From Amycolatopsis regifaucium (GTDB taxonomy: Bacteria; Actinomycetota; Actinomycetes; Mycobacteriales; Pseudonocardiaceae): 64,000 bases of DNA. The notes beneath the pieces were generated by a model that had not been told where the DNA came from, ran no database searches, and worked only from the letters and a program-made list of their open reading frames with translations. The stretch spans positions 186,001 to 250,000 of the forward strand of contig NZ_LQCI01000050.1 in the NCBI RefSeq assembly GCF_001613935.1. The letters run 5' to 3'. This document shows, piece by piece, positions 15,135 through 22,691 of this stretch. How positions within the stretch are numbered: the first letter of the stretch is position 1; each line of letters opens with the position of its first letter. Both the position numbers and the translations under genes were made by a program.

Positions 15135-16862
15135 TCAGCTGCCCCGGATCTCGTTCAGGTAGTTGTAGATCGTGTACCGCGTGACGTCGAGTTCCCCGGC
15201 GAGGTGGTCCACCGAGTCCTTGATGAGGAAGAACCCCGCCTCGTCCAGTTCCCGGACCACGGCCGCCTTGTGCCGCTTCTTCATCAGGTCCACCGGGATC
15301 CCGGCCTTCGCCACCGCCCGCCCGACCAGGAACCGCTGCAGGCTGTCGACGTCCGGCGGGAAAGTCTCGGGTTCGTGACCGTCGGCGTTCGGCGAGCCGT
15401 CGGACAGCCGGTTCACGCACAGGCAGCCGATCGCGACCCCGTCGGCGTCCCGCAGGAACAGCGTCGAGGAGCGGATCGCGCGGCCGTCGGGGCCGTGGGT
15501 CTCGTAGTTCGTCAGGTCCTGGGTGGTGCCGCGGCGGACCAGGCCCAGCAGCAGATCCGTCATCGGACCGCCGACCGTCCGGCCGGTGAGGTCGCCCGCG
15601 ATGGCGACGATCGAATCCGGCAACCTGCTCAGATCGTGCAGCAGGACCTCGTTGCCCGGTCCCAGCATCGCGGCGAGCGCGTGCACCGCCGGGACGAGCG
15701 CGGTGAGCAGATCCGCCGAAGCCGCCGACGCGACGACAGGCGTCTCGAAGACGCGGACCGGTTTCTCCAGCCGTTCCAACGCGGAGCGCAGCTGTTCCGC
15801 CGCGCTCGCCGGAGTCGACGCGTGCGGGGACAGCCGGACGTGCTCCGGCCGTACGGTCACGGCGATCCCGGCGTTGGCCAGCGCCGAGCCTAGCTGTTCG
15901 GCGGCGTGCCCCTCCCACTTGAAGGCGAGGATCCCGGCGCGTCGCTCGACGGCCGAAACCACCTCTGCCCCAACGGATTTCACCACCTCTTCGAGTTCAC
16001 CGACGCGTTCGGAGATCCGAGCGGCGATGGCCGCGACACCCGCCTCTTCGACCAGTTCCAGCGCCGCCGCGAACGCGCCCGAGGTGATCGGGCTCAGGTT
16101 CGAGATCGACCACGCGGCCGCGGTGTCGTCGGCGGGGTGGATCTCGTCGTCGAACAGTCCCGGGTCGCGGGCGCCGGTCCAGCCGGAGAGGATCGGTTCC
16201 ATCCGCTCCAGCGCGCGGTCCGAAAGCACGGCGAATCCGGTGCCCCAGCCCGCCCGCAGCCATTTCTGGCCGCCGACGACGAGCACGTCGGCGACCTCCC
16301 ACGGCGCCTCGGTCACGCCGAAACCCTGGATGCCGTCCACGACGAGCAGCCGATCGCCGACGACTTCCCGGATCGCCGCCAGATCGGCGCGGTATCCGGT
16401 GCGGAAGTCCACCGCGCTCACGCTGACCAGCGACGTCTCCGGTGTCAACGCCGCCTTGACCGCGTCCGCCGTGACGTGTCCCAGCGGCAGCCGCCGCACG
16501 GTGAGCCGTCCCGCCTGTTCGGCGCGCGCCCACGGATAGGTGTTGGCGGGGAACTCCGACGCCGAGACCAGCGCCTCGCCGGCCGGGGCGTTGAACGCGG
16601 CCTGGAACAGCCCGAGACTGGTGTGCGGCAACAGTACCGTGTGGTCGGTGTCGCTACCGGAAAGGCGGGCGGCGGCGGCCTTGGCCCGGATCTCCTGCCG
16701 CATCAGGTCGTCCACAGTGGACGGACCGGCCTTCGTGGAGGCGTCGAGCAGGCTCGCGGTCGTGTCGAGTACGGCGTGCGACGGCGGCCCGAACCGGGCG
16801 AAGTCGAGGTACCCGGCCGGTTCGTCGAACTGCAGCAGGTACCGCGGGGAGATCCGCGTCAT
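15135..16862 (-). CDS. Class V aminotransferase fused to YheO-type PAS/HTH regulator
   Basis: 575 residues. Residues 1-370 form a PLP-dependent class V aminotransferase/cysteine-desulfurase-like domain: LLPHTSLGLFQ, SASEFPANTYPW, the Asp of VVDGIQGFGV and the PLP Lys in VVGGQKWLRAGWG. Residues ~385-500 match the YheO PAS-like domain (LGPGNEVLLHDLSRLPDSIVAIAG, LTGRTVGGPMTDLLL). The last ~65 residues are an HTH_22 DNA-binding domain (KAAVVRELDEAGFFLIKDSV, DVTRYTIYNYLNEIRG), as in the D-arginine regulator DauR. An enzyme and a regulator are therefore one protein. It is the fourth gene of the amino-acid importer operon, start overlapping the ATPase stop as ATGA. Confidence 0.85.
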   Translation of the reverse strand: MTRISPRYLLQFDEPAGYLDFARFGPPSHAVLDTTASLLDASTKAGPSTVDDLMRQEIRAKAAAARLSGSDTDHTVLLPHTSLGLFQAAFNAPAGEALVSASEFPANTYPWARAEQAGRLTVRRLPLGHVTADAVKAALTPETSLVSVSAVDFRTGYRADLAAIREVVGDRLLVVDGIQGFGVTEAPWEVADVLVVGGQKWLRAGWGTGFAVLSDRALERMEPILSGWTGARDPGLFDDEIHPADDTAAAWSISNLSPITSGAFAAALELVEEAGVAAIAARISERVGELEEVVKSVGAEVVSAVERRAGILAFKWEGHAAEQLGSALANAGIAVTVRPEHVRLSPHASTPASAAEQLRSALERLEKPVRVFETPVVASAASADLLTALVPAVHALAAMLGPGNEVLLHDLSRLPDSIVAIAGDLTGRTVGGPMTDLLLGLVRRGTTQDLTNYETHGPDGRAIRSSTLFLRDADGVAIGCLCVNRLSDGSPNADGHEPETFPPDVDSLQRFLVGRAVAKAGIPVDLMKKRHKAAVVRELDEAGFFLIKDSVDHLAGELDVTRYTIYNYLNEIRGS

Positions 16863-17632
16863 GCGAGGACCCGCGCCAGGAACTGCTTGGTCCGCTCGTG
16901 TTTCGGAGCGCTCAGTAGCTCCCCCGGCGGGCCGGTCTCGACGATCGCGCCGTCGGCCATGAACACCACCTCGTCGGCGGCCTCGGCCGCGAAGCCCATC
17001 TCGTGCGTCACCACGACCATCGTCATCCCCTCCGCGGCCAACGTACCCATCACCGCCAGCACCTCGCCCACCAGTTCCGGGTCGAGCGCCGACGTCGGCT
17101 CGTCGAACAACATCAGCTTCGGCTTCATCGCGAGCGACCGGGCGATCGCGACCCGCTGCTGCTGCCCGCCCGACAGCTGAGCCGGATAGGCGTCGGCCCG
17201 GTGCGTGAGGCCGACCCGGTCCAGCAGTTCGAGCGCCTGCTGACGGGCTTCGTCCGACGCGACCCCGAGTACGCGGACCGGCCCTTCGACGACGTTCTGC
17301 AGCACCGTCCGGTGCCCGAACAGGTTGAATCGCTGGAACACCATGCCGATGCCGCGCCGCTGCCGGGCGACCTCGCGCTCCCGCAGTTCGTACAGCTTGC
17401 CGTCACGCAGGCGGAAGCCGATCGGCTCCCCGTCGACCCAGACCTGCCCCGCGTCGATCGTCTCCAAATGGTTGACACAACGCAGGAACGTGCTCTTCCC
17501 GGCACCCGACGGGCCGAGCAGGCAGACCACTTGTCCTTTATGGACTTCGAGGTCGATCCCGCTCAGCACCTCGGTGTGCCCGTAGCTCTTGCGGACACCC
17601 ACCGCCCGCAGCAGGGGTTCAGACACGTTCAC
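16859..17632 (-). CDS. Polar amino acid ABC transporter ATP-binding protein
   Basis: 257 residues of the GlnQ/HisP type. Walker A GPSGAGKST, Q-loop VFQRFNLFGHRTVLQNV, signature LSGGQQQRVAIARSLAM, Walker B LMLFDEPTSALDPELV and switch His VVTHEMGFA are complete. It energises uptake of a polar or small amino acid with the adjacent permease and binding protein. Start overlaps the permease gene by 14 bases. Confidence 0.93.
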   Translation of the reverse strand: MNVSEPLLRAVGVRKSYGHTEVLSGIDLEVHKGQVVCLLGPSGAGKSTFLRCVNHLETIDAGQVWVDGEPIGFRLRDGKLYELREREVARQRRGIGMVFQRFNLFGHRTVLQNVVEGPVRVLGVASDEARQQALELLDRVGLTHRADAYPAQLSGGQQQRVAIARSLAMKPKLMLFDEPTSALDPELVGEVLAVMGTLAAEGMTMVVVTHEMGFAAEAADEVVFMADGAIVETGPPGELLSAPKHERTKQFLARVLA

Positions 17633-18518
17633 TCCTCACCAGCGGCGCGGTGCGCAACGCCTTGGCGGCACGCGAGAACGGGCCGCCCGCCCGCTCTTCG
17701 GAATCGAAGGCGCGCTCCAGATAGTGCTGCCCGACCCCGGCGACGGTCACCACGACCATGTACCAGATCGCCGCGGCCAGCAGGGTCTCCATCACCAGCA
17801 GGTTGTTGGAGGCGATGTTGTTGGCGGCGTGGATCAGCTCGGTCACGCCGATCACCGACGCCATCGACGTGCCCTTGAGCATGTTGATGAAGTCGTTGCC
17901 GGTCGGCGGGATGATCACCCGCATCGCCTGCGGCAGCACCACGCGGCGCAGGGTGGCGAGCGGCGTCATCCCGATCGACTTGGCGGCCTCGGTCTGTCCA
18001 CTGTCGACACTGTTCAGCCCGGCGCGGACGATCTCCGCCATGTACGCGCTTTCGTTGAGCGCCAAGCCCAGCAGCGCGGCGGTGAACGCGGTGATCAGCA
18101 CGTTGGTCTGCTCGTGCAGCAGGTAGCCGCCGAACGGCAGCGGGATCGAGATGAACTCGAAGACCAGCGCCAGGTTGTACCAGATCAGGATCTGCAGCAG
18201 CACCGGCAGCCCGCGGAACAGCCAGATGTAGCCCGCCGCGAACCAGCGCGCCACCGGATTCGCCGAACGGCGCATCAGCGCGATCACGACCCCGATGACG
18301 ATCGCCGAACCCTGCGCGATCACCGCGAGCAGCACGGTGTTGAGCAGACCGACCGCCATCACCCGGTACCACAGGAACTCCGGGACGGAATCCCACTGGA
18401 TCTGGGCGTTGGCGAGCGCGATCCCGAGCAAGGCCAGCAGCGCGAGGATGACGACGGCGCTGACCCAGCGGCCCCAGTGCCGCAACCGGACGATCGGCAG
18501 CGGCTCAACTTCCGCCAT
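17619..18518 (-). CDS. Polar amino acid ABC transporter permease
   Basis: 299 residues with about five or six helices and the family EAA-like loop EAAKSIGMTPLATLRRVVLPQAMRV, which docks on the ATPase. The HisM/GlnP signature GTPLLVQ is represented by RGLPVLLQILIWYN. It is encoded between the binding-protein and ATPase genes, overlapping both by 14 bases. Confidence 0.93.
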   Translation of the reverse strand: MAEVEPLPIVRLRHWGRWVSAVVILALLALLGIALANAQIQWDSVPEFLWYRVMAVGLLNTVLLAVIAQGSAIVIGVVIALMRRSANPVARWFAAGYIWLFRGLPVLLQILIWYNLALVFEFISIPLPFGGYLLHEQTNVLITAFTAALLGLALNESAYMAEIVRAGLNSVDSGQTEAAKSIGMTPLATLRRVVLPQAMRVIIPPTGNDFINMLKGTSMASVIGVTELIHAANNIASNNLLVMETLLAAAIWYMVVVTVAGVGQHYLERAFDSEERAGGPFSRAAKALRTAPLVRSERV

Positions 18519-19476
18519 TGAGCTTCGCCTCCTTCACCGCGCCCTGCTCGACGCCCCAGGCCTGCAGGATCTTGCCGTAGCCGCCATCGGCGATCAGGGA
18601 CTGCAACGCCTTCTGGACGGCTTCGGCCAGCGGCTTGTTGTCCTTGTTGACGCCGATGCCGTACGGGCCGCCGTTGATCGGCTCACCGGGGACGACCTCG
18701 AAGAACTCGCCCTCGCCCGCGGTCCGCGAGATGTAGACCGCGCTGGGCAGGTCGTTGAGGATGGCGGCGACCCGGCCGGTGCGGAGCTGGTTCTGGTTCT
18801 GCGTGTCGCTGTCGGTCGCGGTGACCGTCAGCGCGGGCTTGCCTGCCTGCGTGCACTTGCCGTTCTGCTCTTCGGCGAACTTCTGGTGACTCGTGCCCTG
18901 GACGACGGCGACGTTCTTGCCGCACAACGTGTCCGGACCGGCGATCCGGTCGGGATTGCCCTTGCGGACCATGATCGTGATGCCGGAGGAGAAGTAGTCG
19001 ACGAAGTCGATCTGCGCCTGGCGGGTCTTGGTGTCGTTCATCGCGGCCATCGTGAGGTCGACGCGGCCGGACTGGAGGCTCGTGATCAGCGAACCGAACG
19101 CCATGTCCTGGTGGTGCACGGTGACGCCCAGCTTCTTGGCGATGGCCTTGGCGAGGTCGACCTCGTAGCCGATCGGGGTCTTGCCGTCGGCGGCGTAGAA
19201 GTTGTTGGGCGCGGACTGCAGGTTCGACGCCAGGTGCAGCATCCCGGCCTGCGTGTATTTCGCGGGCAGGGTGGCGGCGACGGCGGCGTCCTTCTGGACG
19301 GCCTCGATCACCGCGGTGGTGTCCGGAATCGCGGCGGGCGCCCCCGGGGTGGCGGCGGGCTGCCGGCCGCCGGCTCCGTCGGGCCCGCCCCCGCAGGCGG
19401 CGGTGACGAGCGCGGCCACGCCGGTGAGCACGGCCAAGCGCCAGGTTCGGGTCAGGGTGAGCGGCGTCGACGGCAT
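18505..19476 (-). CDS. Amino acid ABC transporter substrate-binding lipoprotein (family 3)
   Basis: 323 residues. ATG at 19476 follows GGAGG and opens a lipoprotein signal (LAVLTGVAALVTAACGGG). The SBP family 3 core includes GYEVDLAKAIAKKLGV, FGSLITSLQSGRVDLTMAAM, RQAQIDFVDYF and YGIGVNKDN. Two further Cys (in DTLCGKN and NGKCTQAG) may form a disulfide. The ligand is not evident; given the fused aminotransferase, a sulfur- or D-amino acid is possible but unproven. First gene of the operon. Confidence 0.9.
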   Translation of the reverse strand: MPSTPLTLTRTWRLAVLTGVAALVTAACGGGPDGAGGRQPAATPGAPAAIPDTTAVIEAVQKDAAVAATLPAKYTQAGMLHLASNLQSAPNNFYAADGKTPIGYEVDLAKAIAKKLGVTVHHQDMAFGSLITSLQSGRVDLTMAAMNDTKTRQAQIDFVDYFSSGITIMVRKGNPDRIAGPDTLCGKNVAVVQGTSHQKFAEEQNGKCTQAGKPALTVTATDSDTQNQNQLRTGRVAAILNDLPSAVYISRTAGEGEFFEVVPGEPINGGPYGIGVNKDNKPLAEAVQKALQSLIADGGYGKILQAWGVEQGAVKEAKLNGGS

Positions 19477-19516
19477 GACGGACCTCCACGGTGCCTTGGG
19501 ATGGTCGCCGACGCTA

Positions 19517-19549
19517 CAACTGCCTGTTGAATAGGTCAACAAGCAGTTG
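19517..19549 (-). promoter_or_regulatory. 33-bp palindromic operator before amino-acid importer operon
   Basis: CAACTGCCTGTTGA (19517-19530) and TCAACAAGCAGTTG (19536-19549) are inverted copies with one mismatch around ATAGG. It lies 41-73 bases before the binding-protein start, in the promoter region. The PAS/HTH fusion encoded at the operon's end is the likeliest ligand-controlled binder, which is inference. Confidence 0.75.
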
Positions 19550-19574
19550 AAATCTTGTCCGGTGGATGTCCGCT

Positions 19575-19629
19575 GTACATGAAGGCCCCCTTCCTGCACC
19601 TAGGCGCAAGGAAGGGGGCCTTCATGTAC
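19575..19629. repeat. 55-bp imperfect palindrome, family A variant
   Basis: The outer arms GTACATGAAGGCCCCCTTCC and its complement are exact; the inner part (TGCACC against GGCGCA) has decayed. It sits five bases after the GH8 stop on the minus strand. The core differs from copies 1-3 by GAAGG for GATGG. Confidence 0.88.
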
Positions 19630-19634
19630 TTGGC

Positions 19635-20852
19635 TCAGACAGCGATGTAGTTCCCCGAGAGGATGAGCAGGACCTGCAGGGTGATGCCGGTGCCGTAGTA
19701 GTCCTTGGCGTTCGGCGTCCAGGTCGTGATCGAGGTCCACAGCTTGTCCAGCCAGGCCTGGCTGCCCGGGTCGTTCATCGCCGCGATGGCGAACGACGCG
19801 GTGAAGCAGGGGTGCTGACCCGTCTGACCCGAGATCTTGGCGCCCGCCAGCGTGTAGCCGGTGGTGATCTTGGCCGGGTCGCCGCCCGTGTTCTGCTGGA
19901 TCCAGGTGTTCATCTTCCGCACCTGCCCCTGCGCCGGGCTGCCAGACACGGTGATGCCGTCGACGCCGAGCCGCCACGGGTCGCGGCAGGCGTTGTAGCT
20001 GTACTTGTCGTCCTTGCCTTCGAGGAGGTTGTACGGGGCCGGCTTCGGCGTGGTGTTCGTGTTGACGACGAAGTCCGGGATCAGCCCCGTCTTCGGCGCG
20101 TACTGCTGCTGAAGCTGGGTGACGGCCTGCTCCTGCCGGGTGCGGACCTGGCCCCAGAACGAATCCCCGGTGACCTTTTCGAACGCGCGGAGGTGACCCG
20201 GCATCCAGTCGGAGGAACGCGAGCTGTAGAGGTACTTGCCCTCGTCGGCCCAGTCGGCCAGCCGCATGAACTTGGTGGTGGGGTGCACCTCGCTGCGCTT
20301 GATGGCCTTGATGATCCGCAGCGCCTCGGCCTTGTAGTTCACCGAACCGCCGCTGCCCCAGACCTTGTCGGCGATGAGCAGGCCGTAGGCGATTTCCAGG
20401 TCGCCGTCGGTGGCCGAGTCGGTGCCGTTGACGCTCTTGCAGGTCTCATCCTGCTCGGCGGCGTGCAGATCCCCGTCGATCGACGAGGGATGCGCCTTCA
20501 CGAACTTCAGGATGCCGTCGAAGACGGTGCGGGCCTGCGAGTCCTTGTCCCCCATCATCGCCGCGATGGTCATCCCGTAGCCCTGACCCTCGGCGACGAA
20601 GGCGTGGTCGGCGTCCGGCGCCTTGACCGCGTAGGTGCCCGTCCCGCACTTGGTGGTGAGGAAGTTCTTCTTCCAGTAATCGTAGTACTTCGCGAGTGCC
20701 GCGTCCTGCGTCGCCTGCGACACCGAGGGACGCAGGACTCCCGGCAGATAAGGGGTTCCTTGAGTGGTGGCCGCGGTGGCGGGGGCGGTCGTGGCGACCA
20801 GCCCGGCGGTCAGCGCGGCCGCGGCCAGCACTGTCCGAACGGTCTTTCTCAT
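19635..20852 (-). CDS. Secreted GH8 family endoglycanase
   Basis: 405 residues. ATG at 20852 follows GGAGGAG and opens a Sec signal peptide (MRKTVRTVLAAAALTAG, cleavage near ATAAT). GH8 motifs are the proton-donor Glu in FVAEGQGYGM and the Asp-rich DSATDGDLEIAYGLLIA. Aromatic residues typical of the (alpha/alpha)6 cleft follow (DWADEGKY, RDPWRLGVDG). GH8 members hydrolyse cellulose, mixed-linkage glucan, xylan or chitosan; the substrate cannot be fixed here. A ROK-like operator upstream favours sugar-controlled expression. Confidence 0.87.
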   Translation of the reverse strand: MRKTVRTVLAAAALTAGLVATTAPATAATTQGTPYLPGVLRPSVSQATQDAALAKYYDYWKKNFLTTKCGTGTYAVKAPDADHAFVAEGQGYGMTIAAMMGDKDSQARTVFDGILKFVKAHPSSIDGDLHAAEQDETCKSVNGTDSATDGDLEIAYGLLIADKVWGSGGSVNYKAEALRIIKAIKRSEVHPTTKFMRLADWADEGKYLYSSRSSDWMPGHLRAFEKVTGDSFWGQVRTRQEQAVTQLQQQYAPKTGLIPDFVVNTNTTPKPAPYNLLEGKDDKYSYNACRDPWRLGVDGITVSGSPAQGQVRKMNTWIQQNTGGDPAKITTGYTLAGAKISGQTGQHPCFTASFAIAAMNDPGSQAWLDKLWTSITTWTPNAKDYYGTGITLQVLLILSGNYIAV

Positions 20853-20926
20853 GGCTCCTCCGGAAACGTCGTTGGTGGCGGCGGCGCTTTTCGAGAGTGA
20901 CATCCGAGTCGGGCAAAAACAAGAGA

Positions 20927-20945
20927 GTTAAGAAAGTTTCCTTAC
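20927..20945. promoter_or_regulatory. ROK-type operator-like palindrome
   Basis: GTTAAGAAAGTTTCCTTAC is an imperfect palindrome centred on AAAGTTT. It resembles the TTAGGAAAGTTTCCTAA-like sites of ROK repressors that control actinobacterial glycoside hydrolases such as chitosanases. It lies 75 bases upstream of the GH8 start in a divergent intergenic region. Confidence 0.45.
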
Positions 20946-20957
20946 TATTACCGTAAA

Positions 20958-20986
20958 TGACGCCCGCGTGAACGATGTCCTAGCGT
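20958..20986 (+). promoter_or_regulatory. Promoter TGACGC-N17-TAGCGT, leaderless
   Basis: TAGCGT (20981-20986) ends six bases before ATG at 20993, and TGACGC is 17 bases upstream. The spacing puts the transcription start on the ATG. No ribosome binding site is seen, so a leaderless mRNA is likely. Confidence 0.5.
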
Positions 20987-20992
20987 GGGGTC

Positions 20993-21394
20993 ATGACGAT
21001 CGACCTGAGCACGCGCGGCGAGGCCTTCCGGGACTTCTGGACCGAGCGGCATCTCGCCACCCTGACCACCGTCCGCGCCGACGGGACCCCGCACGTCGTC
21101 GCCGTGGGGGTCACGGTGGACTTCGAGGCCGGGATCGCGCGTGTGATCACGTTCCGCTCGTCGAAGAAGGCCCGCCTGGTCAAGGAAGCGGGCGAAAAGG
21201 GCATACCGGTCGCGGCCTGCCAGCTGGACGGGCCCCGGTGGTCCACTTTGGAAGGGCGCGCGGTCCTGCGCGAAGATTCCGACTCGGTCCGTGACGCCGA
21301 GAACCGCTACGCCGCGCGCTACCGGCAGCCCAAGCCCAACCCGGAACGCGTGGTCATCGAGATCACCGTGACCCGGGTCCTCGGCAACGCCTGA
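20993..21394 (+). CDS. PPOX-class F420/FMN-dependent oxidoreductase
   Basis: 133 residues with the split-barrel flavin-binding fold (pyridoxamine 5'-phosphate oxidase-like, FDOR group). Characteristic stretches are LATLTTVRADGTPHVVAVGVTVD, RVITFRSSKKARLVKEAGEKG (cofactor phosphate binding), QLDGPRWSTLEGRAVL and the C-terminal RVVIEITVTRVLG. Such enzymes reduce or bind small cofactors; the substrate is unknown. It ends before a family B repeat that separates it from the convergent iniC-like gene. Confidence 0.82.
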   Translation: MTIDLSTRGEAFRDFWTERHLATLTTVRADGTPHVVAVGVTVDFEAGIARVITFRSSKKARLVKEAGEKGIPVAACQLDGPRWSTLEGRAVLREDSDSVRDAENRYAARYRQPKPNPERVVIEITVTRVLGNA

Positions 21395-21406
21395 CACCCC
21401 GCCAGC

Positions 21407-21474
21407 CCCGCGTTCCGTCCTCTGAACGCGGTAGTTGCACACGCAACCACCGCGTTCAGAGGACGAAACGCGGG
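21407..21474. repeat. 68-bp inverted repeat, family B copy 2
   Basis: The left arm begins CCCGCGTTCCGTCCTCTGAA (21407) and the right arm ends CAGAGGACGAAACGCGGG (21474), with one mismatch. The centre TTGCACACGCAA repeats the centre of copy 1. It separates two convergent genes (stops at 21394 and 21486). Confidence 0.87.
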
Positions 21475-21485
21475 CGGGGGTGACG

Positions 21486-22691
21486 TCAAGCGACGAACAG
21501 GTTGAGCAGTCCCTCCACCGAACGCACGATCACCCGCGCGGCGGCGCGTTCCGCGTGGGCGGCGTCGGGCCGCTCGGCCTCGTGCCGCCAGCGGACGAGG
21601 GCGCTCTCGGCACCCGCGTGGATCTCGGCCGGATCCGCGTCGGGTTCGAGACCGAGCCGCTCGGTGGGCGCGAGGCCCTGCGCGCCGAGCAGTCGTGCCG
21701 CCTCCTCGGCGATCTCGCCGGACAACGCCGTGCGGCCGCCCCGGATGTCGGCGATGAGCCGCAGTTCCCGGAAGTCGTGCGCGGCCGCGGCGAACCGCTC
21801 CACCCGCGCGGCCAGCCGGTCACTGTGCGGGCGCGGTTCGGCGGCCAGCAGACCTTCCAGCCGCAGCACCGCCGTGCGGGCTTTCAGCGCTTCGGCCCTG
21901 GCGACGAAGCATCCGGCGAGCGTGTCCCGCAAGTCGCCGAGGCCGCTGCGGTGCACGAGTTCCGCCGAGAGTTTCAGTCTGTTCTCGCTCCCGGTGCGGA
22001 TCAGCGTGAGGGCCAGCCGGACGCCGTAGATGCCGAACCGCGAGACCAGATGTTTCCGTGACTCCGGCGGGATCCGTATCGGAAACGGATCGTCCACAAA
22101 GGAATCGACAGACAGGAGACAGCGCTCCAGGTCCTGCCGGGAGATCGACGCCAGCGCGCGCAGGACCTCGAACTCGTCGTCCCGCAGCGCGCGCCCGGCG
22201 TACCCGAGTTGCCCGGCGACCGCGATGACTCCCTGGAAACCCGCGCACCGCGGATCCTCGCGCCAAGCCCGCCGCGCCAGTTGTTTCGCGGTGAGCAAGG
22301 CGTCGATCCGGCCCGCGCCGACCTCGTCGGCCCTGCCGAGCACCAGCACCGAGTTCACCGCGCTCTGCCGCGCGAACGCCGAACCACCCACCGGCCGGGC
22401 GCCGTCGAGTTCGTCGGGTTCGAGATGGCGCACCAACCGCACGGTCGCGTCGACGTGTTCCGCCAGTGCCGGGGTGTCGAACAGGTCGAGTTCGCGCAGC
22501 GCCCGCGTCGGCCATTCCGCCAGTGCGGAGACCAAAGTGGACTTTCCGGTTCCCGGTGTGCCGACGAAACCGACCCGCAGCGGTTCTTCCAGTCGCTCCA
22601 GGCATTCACGCAGCATCGCCACCGCGGGCGGGCGATCCCGGTAGAGCGCCGCGGCGTCGGTCAGGAGTTCACGGACATCGAGGGCTGTCAC
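21486..22691 (-). CDS. Dynamin-like GTPase, IniC-like
   Basis: 401 residues, somewhat short for IniC. The P-loop GFVGTPGTGKSTLVSAL is intact near residue 41. LDLFDTPALAEHV gives the switch II (DTPx) and NSVLVLGRADEVGAG provides a G4-like RAD in place of TKxD. A long alpha-helical C-terminal half lacks obvious membrane segments. In mycobacteria IniA and IniC are membrane-remodelling dynamin-like proteins induced by cell-wall inhibitors. The gene overlaps the upstream iniA-like gene as ATGA. Product and role follow from the locus as well as the sequence. Confidence 0.72.
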   Translation of the reverse strand: MTALDVRELLTDAAALYRDRPPAVAMLRECLERLEEPLRVGFVGTPGTGKSTLVSALAEWPTRALRELDLFDTPALAEHVDATVRLVRHLEPDELDGARPVGGSAFARQSAVNSVLVLGRADEVGAGRIDALLTAKQLARRAWREDPRCAGFQGVIAVAGQLGYAGRALRDDEFEVLRALASISRQDLERCLLSVDSFVDDPFPIRIPPESRKHLVSRFGIYGVRLALTLIRTGSENRLKLSAELVHRSGLGDLRDTLAGCFVARAEALKARTAVLRLEGLLAAEPRPHSDRLAARVERFAAAAHDFRELRLIADIRGGRTALSGEIAEEAARLLGAQGLAPTERLGLEPDADPAEIHAGAESALVRWRHEAERPDAAHAERAAARVIVRSVEGLLNLFVA

